In this document: piece by piece, positions 51,218 through 60,769 of the stretch
Layout: every line of letters starts with the position of its first letter
How positions within the stretch are numbered: position 1 is the stretch's first letter
NCBI RefSeq assembly: GCF_003610805.1
Contig: NZ_RAPF01000009.1
Coordinates: 33,426 to 97,425, forward strand
Length of the DNA stretch: 64,000 nucleotides
DNA from: Altericroceibacterium spongiae
GTDB taxonomy: Bacteria; Pseudomonadota; Alphaproteobacteria; Sphingomonadales; Sphingomonadaceae
Direction of reading: 5' to 3'
Notes under the pieces: generated by a model
Seen by the model: only the letters and a program-made list of their open reading frames with translations
Database searches by the model: none
Told to the model about the DNA's origin: nothing
Translations under genes and position numbers: made by a program

Positions 51218-52500
51218 AAAAATACTGTCTTCTTTCCGCTTTGCTTCTGAGCGCAGCGCCAGCCAGCGTCATGGCGCAAGCCCCGGTCGAAGCCGTGGTC
51301 AGTCGGGCAACGACAAATCCAACTGACCACAACGAAGAGAAAGGAGAAGTCACAGTGGAGCTGCGGTTTCTCAACAATAGCGACACACAACAGACCGTGG
51401 CTCTGCCTGATCGAGTGGAAGCTCATTTGGATCGTTCTGGAGTAGACCAATCGCAAACTCTGTGGCTTCAGCGTGACCCGATTTACGATTCATCCCTGAT
51501 TATCCCTGCAGGTGGCTTCGCTGCTGCAAAGTATCATGCAAAGACTAAGGCGATTCCCGACTCCACTCTGATCTCAGTTCCTGCTTGGAGTGGTCAACAG
51601 GTCGTTTTGCTCAGGCGAGAGCGATCTACACTTGCTAATGCCGCGAAGGATGCGAAAGAGCCAATCGAAGCGGCCCAAGCGTATAGCGCGGAAGACGCAA
51701 ATAATACTGATTTGGCTGTTGATGATTCACAATCGCCTCTTCCCGCTCCGCCGCCCACCGATCGCGCTGCTAGCAATGCTTTTATTGACAATCTGTCAGC
51801 CTATCAGCCGATCTATGCTGTTTACGGTCCCGGTACGAATACCGAAGCACGCCTGCAAATTAGTTTTAAATATCAGCTTTTTGGATCACACAATAAACGG
51901 CCAGACTTTTCTTCTTCATGGCGCGACGGCCTGCATTTCGCCTATACTCAGCGCATGTTCTGGGATGTGCGGGCAGACTCCTTTCCGTTTCGCAATATCG
52001 ATTTTCAACCTGAACTAATCTATATTACACCATCTACCACTCTCGATAACGGTATGACGCTCGCAGCACAGGGCGGCTTACGTCATGAATCAAACGGTAA
52101 GGACGGGGATGATTCCCGTACATTGAATAGCCTTTATATCTCTCCGATGGCATCGATTCCGGTTGGCGATGAGACCGCCTTAACCATAATGCCTCGTCTC
52201 GCTTTTTACGTCGGCGGCCAAACCGGCAATGAAGATATTGAGCGTTATCGCGGCCATGCCAGCTTGCAAATGGATGTCGGCAAAGAAAACGGCCTTCGGC
52301 TCACAACCAATACACGCTTCAACTTCTCATCCGGTAAAGGTTCCTTTGCAGCGGATTTGTCCTATCCGCTTCCAAATCTGTGGAAGGGTGGCCCGGAAGT
52401 ATACCTCTATGGCCAGTCCTTTTTCGGATATGGAGAAAATCTGCTGGACTATAACCGTAAGGTCAACCGTGTGAGAGTTGGTATTGCCTTCGTCCGATAG
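51214..52500 (+). CDS. pldA: Outer-membrane phospholipase A
   Basis: This OMPLA-type beta-barrel lipase releases fatty acids from outer-membrane phospholipids. It has a signal peptide (about 1-21, MAQ), an unusually long N-terminal region of about 190 residues that reads as a separate soluble segment with a proline-rich linker, and then the barrel. The catalytic His291, Ser293 and Asn305 lie in RHESNG and RTLNSLY. It starts inside the end of fabI (4-base overlap), so it is translationally coupled to the PHA/FabI operon, which is notable. Confidence 0.92.
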   Translation: MKKYCLLSALLLSAAPASVMAQAPVEAVVSRATTNPTDHNEEKGEVTVELRFLNNSDTQQTVALPDRVEAHLDRSGVDQSQTLWLQRDPIYDSSLIIPAGGFAAAKYHAKTKAIPDSTLISVPAWSGQQVVLLRRERSTLANAAKDAKEPIEAAQAYSAEDANNTDLAVDDSQSPLPAPPPTDRAASNAFIDNLSAYQPIYAVYGPGTNTEARLQISFKYQLFGSHNKRPDFSSSWRDGLHFAYTQRMFWDVRADSFPFRNIDFQPELIYITPSTTLDNGMTLAAQGGLRHESNGKDGDDSRTLNSLYISPMASIPVGDETALTIMPRLAFYVGGQTGNEDIERYRGHASLQMDVGKENGLRLTTNTRFNFSSGKGSFAADLSYPLPNLWKGGPEVYLYGQSFFGYGENLLDYNRKVNRVRVGIAFVR

Positions 52501-52671
52501 GCATTTGCAAACATGCAATATTGAAAGCAGCAAAATGAACCGGGTCAGTCTGCCTTGGCTTCTTTCTACAACGCTGCAACCGGGATTCTGCCCGTCATAA
52601 TATTTACCAATTGTCATGCCTAACATCCGGGGGTGGCACACCTTTCCTACGCTAGCTAAGGCCTTAATGTA
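52501..52671. other. Gap between the PHA/pldA operon and phoR
   Basis: A short inverted repeat, TTGCA-AACA-TGCAA, occurs right after the pldA stop. No clear terminator or Pho box was seen in the gap. Confidence 0.3.
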
Positions 52672-53871
52672 ATGACTGACCGTTACACGATTCCCTGGCC
52701 TGGTATTCTACTCGCCCTCGGCACCGGAGTTGGCATGATCATTGCCGGCGGTGGCATTCTGCTTTCCATCATCGTCATTTTTGTATGGATCTGTTCGTTC
52801 TGGCTTTTGGCATCGCCTCCCGTGGCTGCCCCTCCCCCGTCTGACAGCATGCAACTCACCCGGACCGGAATGCGTGACCTGATTGAACATTCCGGCATGC
52901 CCTTGTTGCTGATGGATGTGAGCCGGATAATCATCGCCAACGCCGAAGCGCGTGAAGTGCTTGGCCGACACATTATCGGACAGGATGCTCGTGTTGCATT
53001 TCGCCATCCTGCTGCGGTGGACCTGCTTGCGCGCACGACCGGCGGTACTGTTACTATTCAAGGACTTACTGGGCCACGTAGCATCTGGCAAATGACACGC
53101 CAGCCGGTCGGCGGGCGATACTGGCTTGTCGAACTTATTAACCGTACCGCTGAAGCCGATATCAGCCGCGCTCATACCGACTTCGTGGCCAATGCCAGTC
53201 ATGAATTACGCACACCGCTAGCTTCAATCATCGGCTATATCGAAACGTTGTCCGATGAAGGAGAAAAGGCAGATCCGAAAATGGTCGCCAAGTTTCACGG
53301 TACCGTTCTGCGGGAAGCACGCCGGCTGCAAACATTGGTTGACGACCTGATGTCATTAAGCCGCGTGGAAGCCGAAAAGCATGAAGCACCAAGCGAACGG
53401 CTCTATTTTGGGCCGCTTGTACAACAGGCTGCGCGTGACGGCGCTGGGCCGCAACGAATAGATAGGATCGACTATCACGCATCGCCAACGCCCTTACTTA
53501 TTCGCGGAGACAGGCAACAGCTGGAGCAGCTCGTCCGTAATCTGGTGGACAATGCACTCAAATATGGCTCGCAAACAGACAATGTGACTGTGGACCTGTC
53601 GCTCGACGAGCGTAGAATGGCGTTACTTAAGGTGCAGGATCGCGGTGAAGGCATAGCACCAGAACATCTTCCACACCTGACTCGCCGTTTTTATCGTACG
53701 GATCCCGGACGTAGCAGAATGGCAGGAGGTACCGGACTAGGGCTTGCAATCGTCAAGCATATCGTGGAACGGCACCGCGGCCGGTTAGACATTCACAGTA
53801 AGCGCGGCGAAGGAACGACAGTAACAGTACGAATTCCCACCATTTCGGATGAAAGCGAGAGTTTGTCATGA
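52672..53871 (+). CDS. phoR: Phosphate regulon sensor histidine kinase PhoR
   Basis: PhoR senses phosphate limitation through the Pst-PhoU complex and phosphorylates PhoB. The 399-residue protein has a short N-terminal membrane region (two hydrophobic stretches, residues about 10-47), a PAS-like segment near 65-160, the HisKA box NASHELRTPLASIIGYIETL with His177, and the ATPase motifs NLVDNALKYG, DRGEGI and GGTGLGLAIVKHIVERH. There is no large periplasmic domain. The 3' end overlaps a Pho box for pstS. Confidence 0.94.
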   Translation: MTDRYTIPWPGILLALGTGVGMIIAGGGILLSIIVIFVWICSFWLLASPPVAAPPPSDSMQLTRTGMRDLIEHSGMPLLLMDVSRIIIANAEAREVLGRHIIGQDARVAFRHPAAVDLLARTTGGTVTIQGLTGPRSIWQMTRQPVGGRYWLVELINRTAEADISRAHTDFVANASHELRTPLASIIGYIETLSDEGEKADPKMVAKFHGTVLREARRLQTLVDDLMSLSRVEAEKHEAPSERLYFGPLVQQAARDGAGPQRIDRIDYHASPTPLLIRGDRQQLEQLVRNLVDNALKYGSQTDNVTVDLSLDERRMALLKVQDRGEGIAPEHLPHLTRRFYRTDPGRSRMAGGTGLGLAIVKHIVERHRGRLDIHSKRGEGTTVTVRIPTISDESESLS

Positions 53872-53880
53872 ACGTGTCAC
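53863..53880 (+). promoter_or_regulatory. Candidate Pho box for pstS (upstream)
   Basis: TTGTCAT-GAAC-GTGTCAC matches the PhoB site pattern CTGTCAT-N4-CTGTCAT at 11 of 14 informative bases. It overlaps the phoR stop codon and ends 77 bases before the pstS start. Confidence 0.6.
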
Positions 53881-53911
53881 ATATGTCGAACAACGGCCTC
53901 AAATAAGCTGC

Positions 53912-53930
53912 GGTCATATTCGCGTAACAT
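53912..53930 (+). promoter_or_regulatory. Second Pho-like site before pstS
   Basis: GGTCATATTCGCGTAACAT has the GTCA...GTAACA spacing of a weaker PhoB half-site pair, and lies 28 bases before the pstS start. The same layout recurs before phoB. Confidence 0.45.
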
Positions 53931-53957
53931 CCCACTCATCACACAGGACACTTCCTG

Positions 53958-55001
53958 ATGAAAAAAACAAATCTTCTCGCACTTCCTTTGCTTGTCGGCA
54001 GCCTCGCTCTTTCTGGCTGCGGTGGCAGTGGTGGCGGCACACGCGATTCGATCCGCGCGGTGGGATCGTCTACCGTCTATCCGTTTGCAAAATCGGTCTC
54101 CGAGAGTTTCGCTCGTTCCAATCCGGATTTTTCTTCTCCGATCATCGAATCAACCGGCACCGGCGGCGGTATGCAACTTTTCTGTGCCGGCATCGGTGCA
54201 GACACGCCCGATATCGCCAATGCTTCCCGTCGGATGAAAAAGAGTGAATTTGAAACCTGCCAAGCCAATGGTGTGAAAGACATCACAGAGATTCAGGTTG
54301 GACTCGATGGTATTGCTTTCGCGTCCTCCAAAAGCGGTATCACGATGAATCTGACACCGGAAATTCTCTATAAAGCGCTGGCGGCCAATCCTTATGGTGA
54401 AAAACAGACCGCAAAAACATGGGCCGATGTTGATAAGTCTCTGCCAGACGAACCAATTCTCGTTTACGGCCCACCTTCTACATCTGGCACGCGCGATGCC
54501 CTGAAGGAACTCGTACTGGAGGTCGGCTGCGAGGCCAACCCGGATATGGAAGCGCTCAAAGAAAGCGATAAGGACAGATTTACACAGACTTGCACTGAAG
54601 TGCGGTCCGATGGCGCCTATGTCGATCAAGGAGAGCAGGATAATTTGATCGTCCAGAAAATCGAGAGCAATCCGAATGCCGTAGGCATCTTCGGCTTTTC
54701 CTATCTTGAGGAAAATGCCGACAAGGTTCAGGGCCTCACTATGAACGGTGTGGAACCGACATACACCAACATTTCCAGCTTCAAATATCCTGGTGCCCGC
54801 CCTCTCTATATATATGTGAAAGACGCTCATCTGGACGCCATTCCCGGACTGAGGCAGTTTGTTGCCACCTGGGCTGACGAGTGGAGCAAAGATGGTGCAT
54901 TGGCCAAGATTGGCCTTGTTGCCAGCCCGGCTGACGTCATGGCTAAAAACGCTGAGAAAACTACAGATTTCCCGGCACTTTCCACCAGCGATTTCCAATA
55001 A
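53958..55001 (+). CDS. pstS: Phosphate ABC transporter substrate-binding protein
   Basis: PstS binds periplasmic phosphate for the high-affinity transporter. The 347-residue protein starts with a lipoprotein signal peptide whose lipobox is LSGC (residues about 18-21), followed by a Gly/Ser linker and the ligand-binding fold with GSSTVYPFAKSVSE, STGTGGGMQLFC and PSTSGTRDALKEL. Lipidation would anchor it to the inner or outer membrane. A weak gap to pstC follows, with no terminator. Confidence 0.95.
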   Translation: MKKTNLLALPLLVGSLALSGCGGSGGGTRDSIRAVGSSTVYPFAKSVSESFARSNPDFSSPIIESTGTGGGMQLFCAGIGADTPDIANASRRMKKSEFETCQANGVKDITEIQVGLDGIAFASSKSGITMNLTPEILYKALAANPYGEKQTAKTWADVDKSLPDEPILVYGPPSTSGTRDALKELVLEVGCEANPDMEALKESDKDRFTQTCTEVRSDGAYVDQGEQDNLIVQKIESNPNAVGIFGFSYLEENADKVQGLTMNGVEPTYTNISSFKYPGARPLYIYVKDAHLDAIPGLRQFVATWADEWSKDGALAKIGLVASPADVMAKNAEKTTDFPALSTSDFQ

Positions 55002-55018
55002 TTCAAGAGTAATATTTG

Positions 55019-56404
55019 ATGTCGCCAGCCATTCTGCTTCTCCTGGCCCTGCTGCTTGGTCTTGCCGGGTGGCTGGCCGCTCGGGCACGCGCCTGGAGCT
55101 TCAAGCGTGCAGCCCCAAAAAACCGGCTGGCGGCATTACCATCCTATTATGGATGGTATGTTGCCTTATGGGTGATAGTGCCGGTCCTGATTTTTATTGC
55201 TTTATGGAGCGCAGTCGAACCCCAGCTCGTTCAACAATCAGTGCTGGCCAGTCCGGCAGCAGCCAATCTTCCCGAATTTGGTATGCAGCGTCAAACAATG
55301 CTTGCCGAGGCTCGTGCGGTAGCGACTGGAGCAGCAAAAGGCGTTTTCAATCCCGATAGCCGTGTTTTGATCGAGCCTTTTGAAAAAGCCTTATTCCGTT
55401 ACAACATTGTTGGCGTTGTTTCGACTTTATTGATTGGTTTCGCTGGTGGCGCATGGTCATTTTTACGTTTAAAACCTGATTTTCGTGCGCGAACCAAAGT
55501 AGAACGAATTGTAATGGGCATTCTTTTACTTGCTTCGCTCGTTGCCATTCTTACTACACTGGGCATTTTCGTCAGCCTGGTCTTCGAAACCATCCGTTTC
55601 TTTGGAATGATAAGCCCCATCGATTTCCTATTTGGTACTCATTGGGGGCCGGACCCGATGGGCAATCCAGCCAATCCTGATCCAACCCGCTATGGTGCAA
55701 TTCCTCTATTCTGGGGAACCATTTATATTGGTGCGATTATCGCCATGGTGGTAGCCATTCCTCTCGGCCTGATGAGCGCGATTTATCTCACTCAATATGC
55801 TAATCCGCGCTGGCGCAAATGGTTGAAACCAGCCCTCGAAATTCTCGCGGGCGTGCCCACCGTAGTCTACGGTTATTTTGCAGCTCTGACTGTCGCGCCT
55901 TTTGTTCGTGACGTTGCTCTGTCCATCGGTATTTCCAATGCCTCAAGCGAAAGTGCATTGGCTGCAGGCCTCGTTATGGGGGTAATGATCATCCCGTTCG
56001 TATCGTCTATGGCTGACGATTCCATCGCAGCTGTGCCTAACGCTATGCGTGACGGTTCCTTGGCCATGGGAGCAACACAATCGGAAACCATCCGCAAGGT
56101 GCTCGTCCCCGCTGCTCTACCCGGCATTGTTGCCGGAGTCATGCTGGCGATAAGCCGCGCTATTGGTGAAACCATGATCGTAGTGATGGCAGCCGGGGCT
56201 GCCGCCAATCTTTCAGCCAATCCACTAGAAGCTATGACCACTGTCACTTTCCAGATCGTCGCCATGCTAACAGGCGAAGGCAGTTTCGATCATCCCGCGA
56301 CACTCAGCGCATTTGCCCTTGGTTTCGTCCTATTTCTGGTAACACTCGCCCTCAATTTTATCGCGTTGCGCGTCGTCAAACGGTTCCGTGAAGCTTATGA
56401 ATGA
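55019..56404 (+). CDS. pstC: Phosphate ABC transporter permease PstC
   Basis: PstC is one of the two membrane subunits of the phosphate transporter. The 461-residue protein is longer than the enteric form (about 320), with an N-terminal extension that includes two or three extra hydrophobic segments and a periplasmic loop before the standard permease core (FGTHWGPDPM, AGVPTVVYGYFAALTVAPF, RAIGETMIVVMAAGAAA). Start at ATG 55019, one codon after a TTG. Its stop overlaps the pstA start. Confidence 0.94.
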   Translation: MSPAILLLLALLLGLAGWLAARARAWSFKRAAPKNRLAALPSYYGWYVALWVIVPVLIFIALWSAVEPQLVQQSVLASPAAANLPEFGMQRQTMLAEARAVATGAAKGVFNPDSRVLIEPFEKALFRYNIVGVVSTLLIGFAGGAWSFLRLKPDFRARTKVERIVMGILLLASLVAILTTLGIFVSLVFETIRFFGMISPIDFLFGTHWGPDPMGNPANPDPTRYGAIPLFWGTIYIGAIIAMVVAIPLGLMSAIYLTQYANPRWRKWLKPALEILAGVPTVVYGYFAALTVAPFVRDVALSIGISNASSESALAAGLVMGVMIIPFVSSMADDSIAAVPNAMRDGSLAMGATQSETIRKVLVPAALPGIVAGVMLAISRAIGETMIVVMAAGAAANLSANPLEAMTTVTFQIVAMLTGEGSFDHPATLSAFALGFVLFLVTLALNFIALRVVKRFREAYE

Positions 56405-57647
56405 CCATATGGCCCCTACCCGCACGGCGGCTTTCGAAAAACGACTAAAAAAGCGTTACGCAGCGGAAAAGCGCTTCCGGTTTGCCGGGCTAGGCGCAAT
56501 TATATTTTCGCTTGTCGTACTCGCTTTCCTGCTCATTACCATGACGTTAAACGGAATTGGCGGTTTCAGCCGAGTGGAAATGAGCGTGCCTATCGATTTC
56601 CGCGAAGCTGGTCTATCGCTCGATTCTACGCAGACCAACCATTCCGAAACATTGCAAAACCTTCAGAGGCAAGGTTTACCAGAAGTGGTAGATTTTTATG
56701 CAGAGCAGGCCTTGGGAGAAGATGGCGCCGCCGAACTAAGTGGCGACGCTTGGCGTATAGTGGCCGACAGCATCATCGCTAGCCCTTCTTTGCTTGACCG
56801 GACTGTGACTTTCAGCTTGCCGGCGAATAAAGACATGGCAAACGCCTATCGCGGTGAAGGACAAGCCGATCTGCAACCTTTGGTCTCACGCCTGAAAGAC
56901 CAGGATGTGATCGATAGCAAGTTCGATCCGGGGTTTCTTACTCGCTCAGACGCCACCGATCCGCAACTTGTCGGCATATGGGGAGCTCTTAAGGGTTCGA
57001 TCCTCACCATGCTCATTACACTGGCATTGGCTTTCCCAGTTGGTGTGCTCGCTGCACTCTATCTTGAAGAGTATGCTCCTAAAAATCGCTGGACCGACCT
57101 TATCGAAGTATCGATCAACAATCTGGCGGCAGTGCCCTCAATCATTTTTGGTTTGCTAGGTTTAGCCGTATTTCTCGGCTTGTTTCCCAACCTGCGATCA
57201 GCACCATTAATCGGCGGTATGACATTGGCCTTGATGACCATGCCGGTTATCGTAATTTCTGGCCGTAATGCGATCAAAGCCGTGCCGCCATCGATACGGG
57301 ATGGCGCTCTGGCGGTTGGCGCATCACCTGTTCAGGTAGTGTTTCATCACGTGCTGCCGCTGGCATTACCTGGTATTTTAACTGGCACAATCATCGGTAT
57401 GGCGCGTGCTCTTGGTGAAACCGCGCCTCTTTTAATGATCGGCATGCGAGCATTTGTGGCCACGCCACCCGATGGTTTCACTTCACCTTCTTCTGTATTG
57501 CCTGTGCAGATTTTTCTGTGGTCCGATGAAATTGATCGCGGATTCGTTGAACGCACATCTGCGGCAATCATCGTACTTCTAATCTTCCTGCTGTGTATGA
57601 ATGGTCTTGCCATCTACCTGCGTAACCGTTTCGAGAAAAAGTGGTGA
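56397..57647 (+). CDS. pstA: Phosphate ABC transporter permease PstA
   Basis: PstA is the second membrane subunit. The 416-residue protein has one N-terminal membrane segment, then a long hydrophilic region of about 110 residues that enteric PstA lacks, and then the permease core ([46 protein letters not shown]). It overlaps pstC by 8 bases and pstB by 7, so all are co-translated. Confidence 0.94.
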   Translation: MNDHMAPTRTAAFEKRLKKRYAAEKRFRFAGLGAIIFSLVVLAFLLITMTLNGIGGFSRVEMSVPIDFREAGLSLDSTQTNHSETLQNLQRQGLPEVVDFYAEQALGEDGAAELSGDAWRIVADSIIASPSLLDRTVTFSLPANKDMANAYRGEGQADLQPLVSRLKDQDVIDSKFDPGFLTRSDATDPQLVGIWGALKGSILTMLITLALAFPVGVLAALYLEEYAPKNRWTDLIEVSINNLAAVPSIIFGLLGLAVFLGLFPNLRSAPLIGGMTLALMTMPVIVISGRNAIKAVPPSIRDGALAVGASPVQVVFHHVLPLALPGILTGTIIGMARALGETAPLLMIGMRAFVATPPDGFTSPSSVLPVQIFLWSDEIDRGFVERTSAAIIVLLIFLLCMNGLAIYLRNRFEKKW

Positions 57648-58423
57648 CTGAAATTTCCGAAAACTCCCCCGCCAAGATGCGCGCTCGTGACGTTTCGGTC
57701 TATTATGGTTCTAAACGAGCGATCGATTCAGTCTCAATTGATATTGAAACCGATTATGTCACATCTTTCATAGGCCCATCTGGCTGCGGGAAATCAACGT
57801 TTCTACGCACATTGAACCGTATGAATGATACGATCCCTTCTGCTCGGGTAGAAGGTGCAATCGAACTCGATGGAGAAGATATTTATCGTTCTGGAATGGA
57901 TGTAGTCCAGCTGCGCGCGCGCGTTGGTATGGTCTTTCAACGCCCCAACCCATTCCCAAAATCGATCTATGAAAATATCGCCTATGGCCCGAAGATTCAC
58001 GGCCTCGCCGATGGCAAAGATCACCTTGACCAGATTGTAGAGAAGAGTCTCCGTCGCGCTGGCTTATGGGACGAGGTTAAAGACCGACTGTCAGATTCGG
58101 GCACCGCATTGTCCGGTGGCCAGCAACAGCGGCTATGCATTGCCCGGGCTATTGCTGTAGAGCCCGAAGTAATCCTGATGGATGAGCCCTGCTCTGCGCT
58201 CGACCCGATTGCTACCGCCAAAATCGAGGAATTGATCGACGAATTGCGCGGTCGATACGCTATTGTTATCGTCACGCACTCGATGCAGCAAGCAGCGCGT
58301 GTCTCGCAGCGGACCGCCTTTTTCCATCTTGGTAATCTGGTGGAATACGGCGAAACTTCGGAGATTTTCACTAATCCGCGCGAAGAGCGTACAAAGGATT
58401 ATATTACGGGCAGGTACGGTTGA
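57641..58423 (+). CDS. pstB: Phosphate ABC transporter ATP-binding protein
   Basis: PstB powers the transporter. The 260-residue protein has Walker [10 protein letters not shown] (45-53), the Q-loop region [13 protein letters not shown], the signature [14 protein letters not shown], Walker [14 protein letters not shown] and the switch histidine in VTHSMQQ. Its GTG start is inside the end of pstA; a second GTG one codon later is an alternative. The stop overlaps the phoU start by one base. Confidence 0.97.
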   Translation: MVTEISENSPAKMRARDVSVYYGSKRAIDSVSIDIETDYVTSFIGPSGCGKSTFLRTLNRMNDTIPSARVEGAIELDGEDIYRSGMDVVQLRARVGMVFQRPNPFPKSIYENIAYGPKIHGLADGKDHLDQIVEKSLRRAGLWDEVKDRLSDSGTALSGGQQQRLCIARAIAVEPEVILMDEPCSALDPIATAKIEELIDELRGRYAIVIVTHSMQQAARVSQRTAFFHLGNLVEYGETSEIFTNPREERTKDYITGRYG

Positions 58424-59091
58424 TGACAGAACATACGGTCAAGGCGTTTGACGAGGACATCACCCGCTTGCGCGGGCTGATCGCCGAAATGGGCGGCCTT
58501 GCTGAAGTGGCCATTCAGGAATCGCTTCACGCGCTCGTTAATGGCGATGCAGACCTTGCCCGCCAGGTTGTAGAACGAGACAGGAAGCTCGATACGCTGG
58601 AAAGCGAGGTCGACAAGTTAGCTGTGCGGGTACTCGCCCTACGAGCACCACTGGCAGACGATCTACGCGAAATCATTGCTGCACTCAAAATTGCCGGCGT
58701 GGTTGAGCGTATTGGCGATTATGCGAAGAATATTGCTCGCCGTGTAGGCGATGTGGAGGATCGCAAGCGATTTGATCCGCTCACCCTGCTGCCCGTGATG
58801 GGCGAAGTTGCAGCGGAAATGGTGCATGATGTGCTGACAGCCTATGCTGCGCGTGATCCCGTACTCGCTCGTGAAGTGATTCAGCGCGATGAGCGGGTCG
58901 ATACATTCTATGATAGCATATTCCGTAATCTGGTAAGTTATATGGTCGAAAATCCGGCCACCATTTCGAGCGCTGCACAACTGCTATTTGTTGCCCGTAA
59001 TATCGAGCGTATTGGCGATCATGCAACGAATGTAGCGGAAATGGTTCATTACGCTGCTACAGGTGAGTACCCTCCTGATGAATTGCGCTGA
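58423..59091 (+). CDS. phoU: Phosphate signalling complex protein PhoU
   Basis: PhoU is the negative regulator that links Pst activity to PhoR. The 222-residue protein has two repeated PhoU helical bundles (LRGLIAEMGGLAEVAIQESLHALVNGD and the later GEVAAEMVHDVLTAYAARDPVLAREV) with the metal-binding ERIGDYAKNIARR and ERIGDHATNVAE motifs. The ATG at 58423 overlaps pstB's stop. Confidence 0.96.
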   Translation: MTEHTVKAFDEDITRLRGLIAEMGGLAEVAIQESLHALVNGDADLARQVVERDRKLDTLESEVDKLAVRVLALRAPLADDLREIIAALKIAGVVERIGDYAKNIARRVGDVEDRKRFDPLTLLPVMGEVAAEMVHDVLTAYAARDPVLAREVIQRDERVDTFYDSIFRNLVSYMVENPATISSAAQLLFVARNIERIGDHATNVAEMVHYAATGEYPPDELR

Positions 59092-59112
59092 TCTTATCGT
59101 GCACGACAGTTT

Positions 59113-59131
59113 TGTCGCATTCTGGTAACAT
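59113..59131 (+). promoter_or_regulatory. Pho-like site before phoB
   Basis: TGTCGCATTCTGGTAACAT shares GTC-N2-ATTC-N2-GTAACAT with the second pstS site. It lies 38 bases before the phoB start and would allow autoregulation of phoB, by analogy with other species. Confidence 0.45.
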
Positions 59132-59168
59132 TTACGTGGTTGAGGACACATCAAGAAGGGGAAATAAT

Positions 59169-59858
59169 GTGTCCGCACCCAAATTGCTGCTTGTAGAAGA
59201 CGATCAGGCTCTGGCTGAGCTACTTGAATATCGCTTTGATAGTGACGGCTATTCCGTTCGGGTCACTGCAGATGGTGACGAAGCGCTTGTCATGGCTGCC
59301 GAGGAAACTCCTGATTTGGTTATTCTCGACTGGATGGTCGAAGGCACCAGCGGTATCGAAGTTTGCCGCCGCCTGCGTCGCGACAAGGCAACAGCAGCAG
59401 TTCCGATTATCATGCTGACTGCACGTGAAGCGGAAGATGATAGAGTGCGCGGGCTTGAAACCGGCGCGGATGATTATGTTACGAAACCATTTTCTCCACG
59501 TGAATTACTTGCGCGTGTTGCGGCCGTCCTCCGACGTGTACGGCCAGCTCTAGCGGGAGAAAGCCTTGAAGTCGGAGATATAAGGCTTGATCCTGTAGCC
59601 CATCGTGTGGAACGGCGCGGCCAGCAATTGCAGGTCGGTCCAACAGAGTATAGGCTACTCAAATTCTTCATGGAGCACCCTCGTAGAGTATTCTCGCGTG
59701 GCCAGCTGCTTGATGCGGTCTGGGGTACAGGTAGCGAAATCGAGGAACGCACGGTTGATGTTCACATCCGTCGCCTGCGTAAAGCTATTGCAATTGAAAA
59801 CACTTCCGATCCTATCCGCACCGTCCGTTCGGCCGGCTATGCTATGGAACCAGTGTAA
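59169..59858 (+). CDS. phoB: Phosphate regulon response regulator PhoB
   Basis: PhoB is the DNA-binding response regulator for phosphate starvation. The 229-residue protein has a receiver domain with the phosphorylated D54 (VILDWMVEG), the TAREAEDDRVRGLETGADDYVTKPF segment, and a C-terminal winged helix (VGPTEYRLLKFFMEHPRRVFSRGQLLDAVWG). The start is GTG at 59169 with AAGGGGAA in front; the upstream frame is not conserved. It follows phoU after 77 bases, so it may have its own promoter. Confidence 0.96.
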   Translation: MSAPKLLLVEDDQALAELLEYRFDSDGYSVRVTADGDEALVMAAEETPDLVILDWMVEGTSGIEVCRRLRRDKATAAVPIIMLTAREAEDDRVRGLETGADDYVTKPFSPRELLARVAAVLRRVRPALAGESLEVGDIRLDPVAHRVERRGQQLQVGPTEYRLLKFFMEHPRRVFSRGQLLDAVWGTGSEIEERTVDVHIRRLRKAIAIENTSDPIRTVRSAGYAMEPV

Positions 59859-59869
59859 AAGCTTAACAG

Positions 59870-59902
59870 CGTATGCGAGGAGCAATCCTCTCCTTGCATA
59901 CG
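59870..59902. terminator. Hairpin between phoB and the extensin-like gene
   Basis: CGTATGCGAGGAG pairs with CTCCTTGCATACG over 13 positions with one G-U pair and a seven-base loop. It lies between two convergent stops. There is no T run on either side beyond scattered bases. Confidence 0.6.
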
Positions 59903-59968
59903 TCAAAAAATGATCCGAAAGCTTTTTCAAATCCATAGAAAATATGGATTTTCTCTGGCTGCTTCAGT

Positions 59969-60688
59969 CTATCGACACACCGTCCAAATACGGCTCTGCT
60001 GATCAAAATGGAAATGATCGGTATGAGCTGCGTTATAATCAGGTGAGAGAACTGTACTGAATATTCCGCACGCATCATTGCGTATATGCCTCAGGAAAGA
60101 TGCTTCTTCGCCTCCACCGCCCCAGTCTTTTAACAAGCTTATCCGCCTGCCATCTTTTAAAAGAAATGCAGCTATATCAATTGCATTTCCGGTTGAGTGC
60201 TGACTCCATGCTCCATCATCTCGACCGTTTATACGACGACAATTATATGTTCCGAGATGCTCGATCTTTGCAATTTCAGAACCAAACGTCCGCCTCGCTG
60301 CCGGATTTACTGATTGCCTCAACCACATAATTATTCCCGCAGCAACAGAGCAACTTGACTGTGGTGAAGCCGGGGAAAGCGATGTATTGGTCAGACTTAT
60401 CCGATCTTCTCGTCTACAAGCTCCTTCACCGGCAGGAGCATAACTGACAAAAGCAACATCGCTTTGCTGGAGAGTTTTGCGACAACGTTGGGCGTCAGAA
60501 TGCAAATCAGCCAATTTTCGTCGCGTCGCCCACCCCGGTGCATCACCTAAGTCAAGCGATGCCCAGGGATTGTGTTCAGGGTGATCTTTCAGCCATAACC
60601 ACCCTGCCAAGACTAATCCAACCACAACAAGCAATCCAGCAATGACAGAATCAAGTTTCGAATCTTTCAGGAATGCCGCTAAACTCAA
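59969..60688 (-). CDS. Extensin-like (Extensin_C) family protein
   Basis: This 239-residue protein has an N-terminal membrane anchor (about residues 14-32) and an Extensin_C domain with CSVAAGIIMWL, YNCRRING, SQHSTGNAIDIAAF and HTDHFHFD. The conserved His/Asp set resembles metal-dependent peptidoglycan-acting enzymes, but no activity has been proven for the family as far as I know. It faces phoB across a strong hairpin. Confidence 0.9.
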   Translation of the reverse strand: MSLAAFLKDSKLDSVIAGLLVVVGLVLAGWLWLKDHPEHNPWASLDLGDAPGWATRRKLADLHSDAQRCRKTLQQSDVAFVSYAPAGEGACRREDRISLTNTSLSPASPQSSCSVAAGIIMWLRQSVNPAARRTFGSEIAKIEHLGTYNCRRINGRDDGAWSQHSTGNAIDIAAFLLKDGRRISLLKDWGGGGEEASFLRHIRNDACGIFSTVLSPDYNAAHTDHFHFDQQSRIWTVCR

Positions 60689-60769
60689 TTGCTATTCCAC
60701 GCTGCATAAATTCAGTGTTAAAAAGGGATAAGAAGCTATGCCGAATATTAATCTGATAGCATCGGATTT

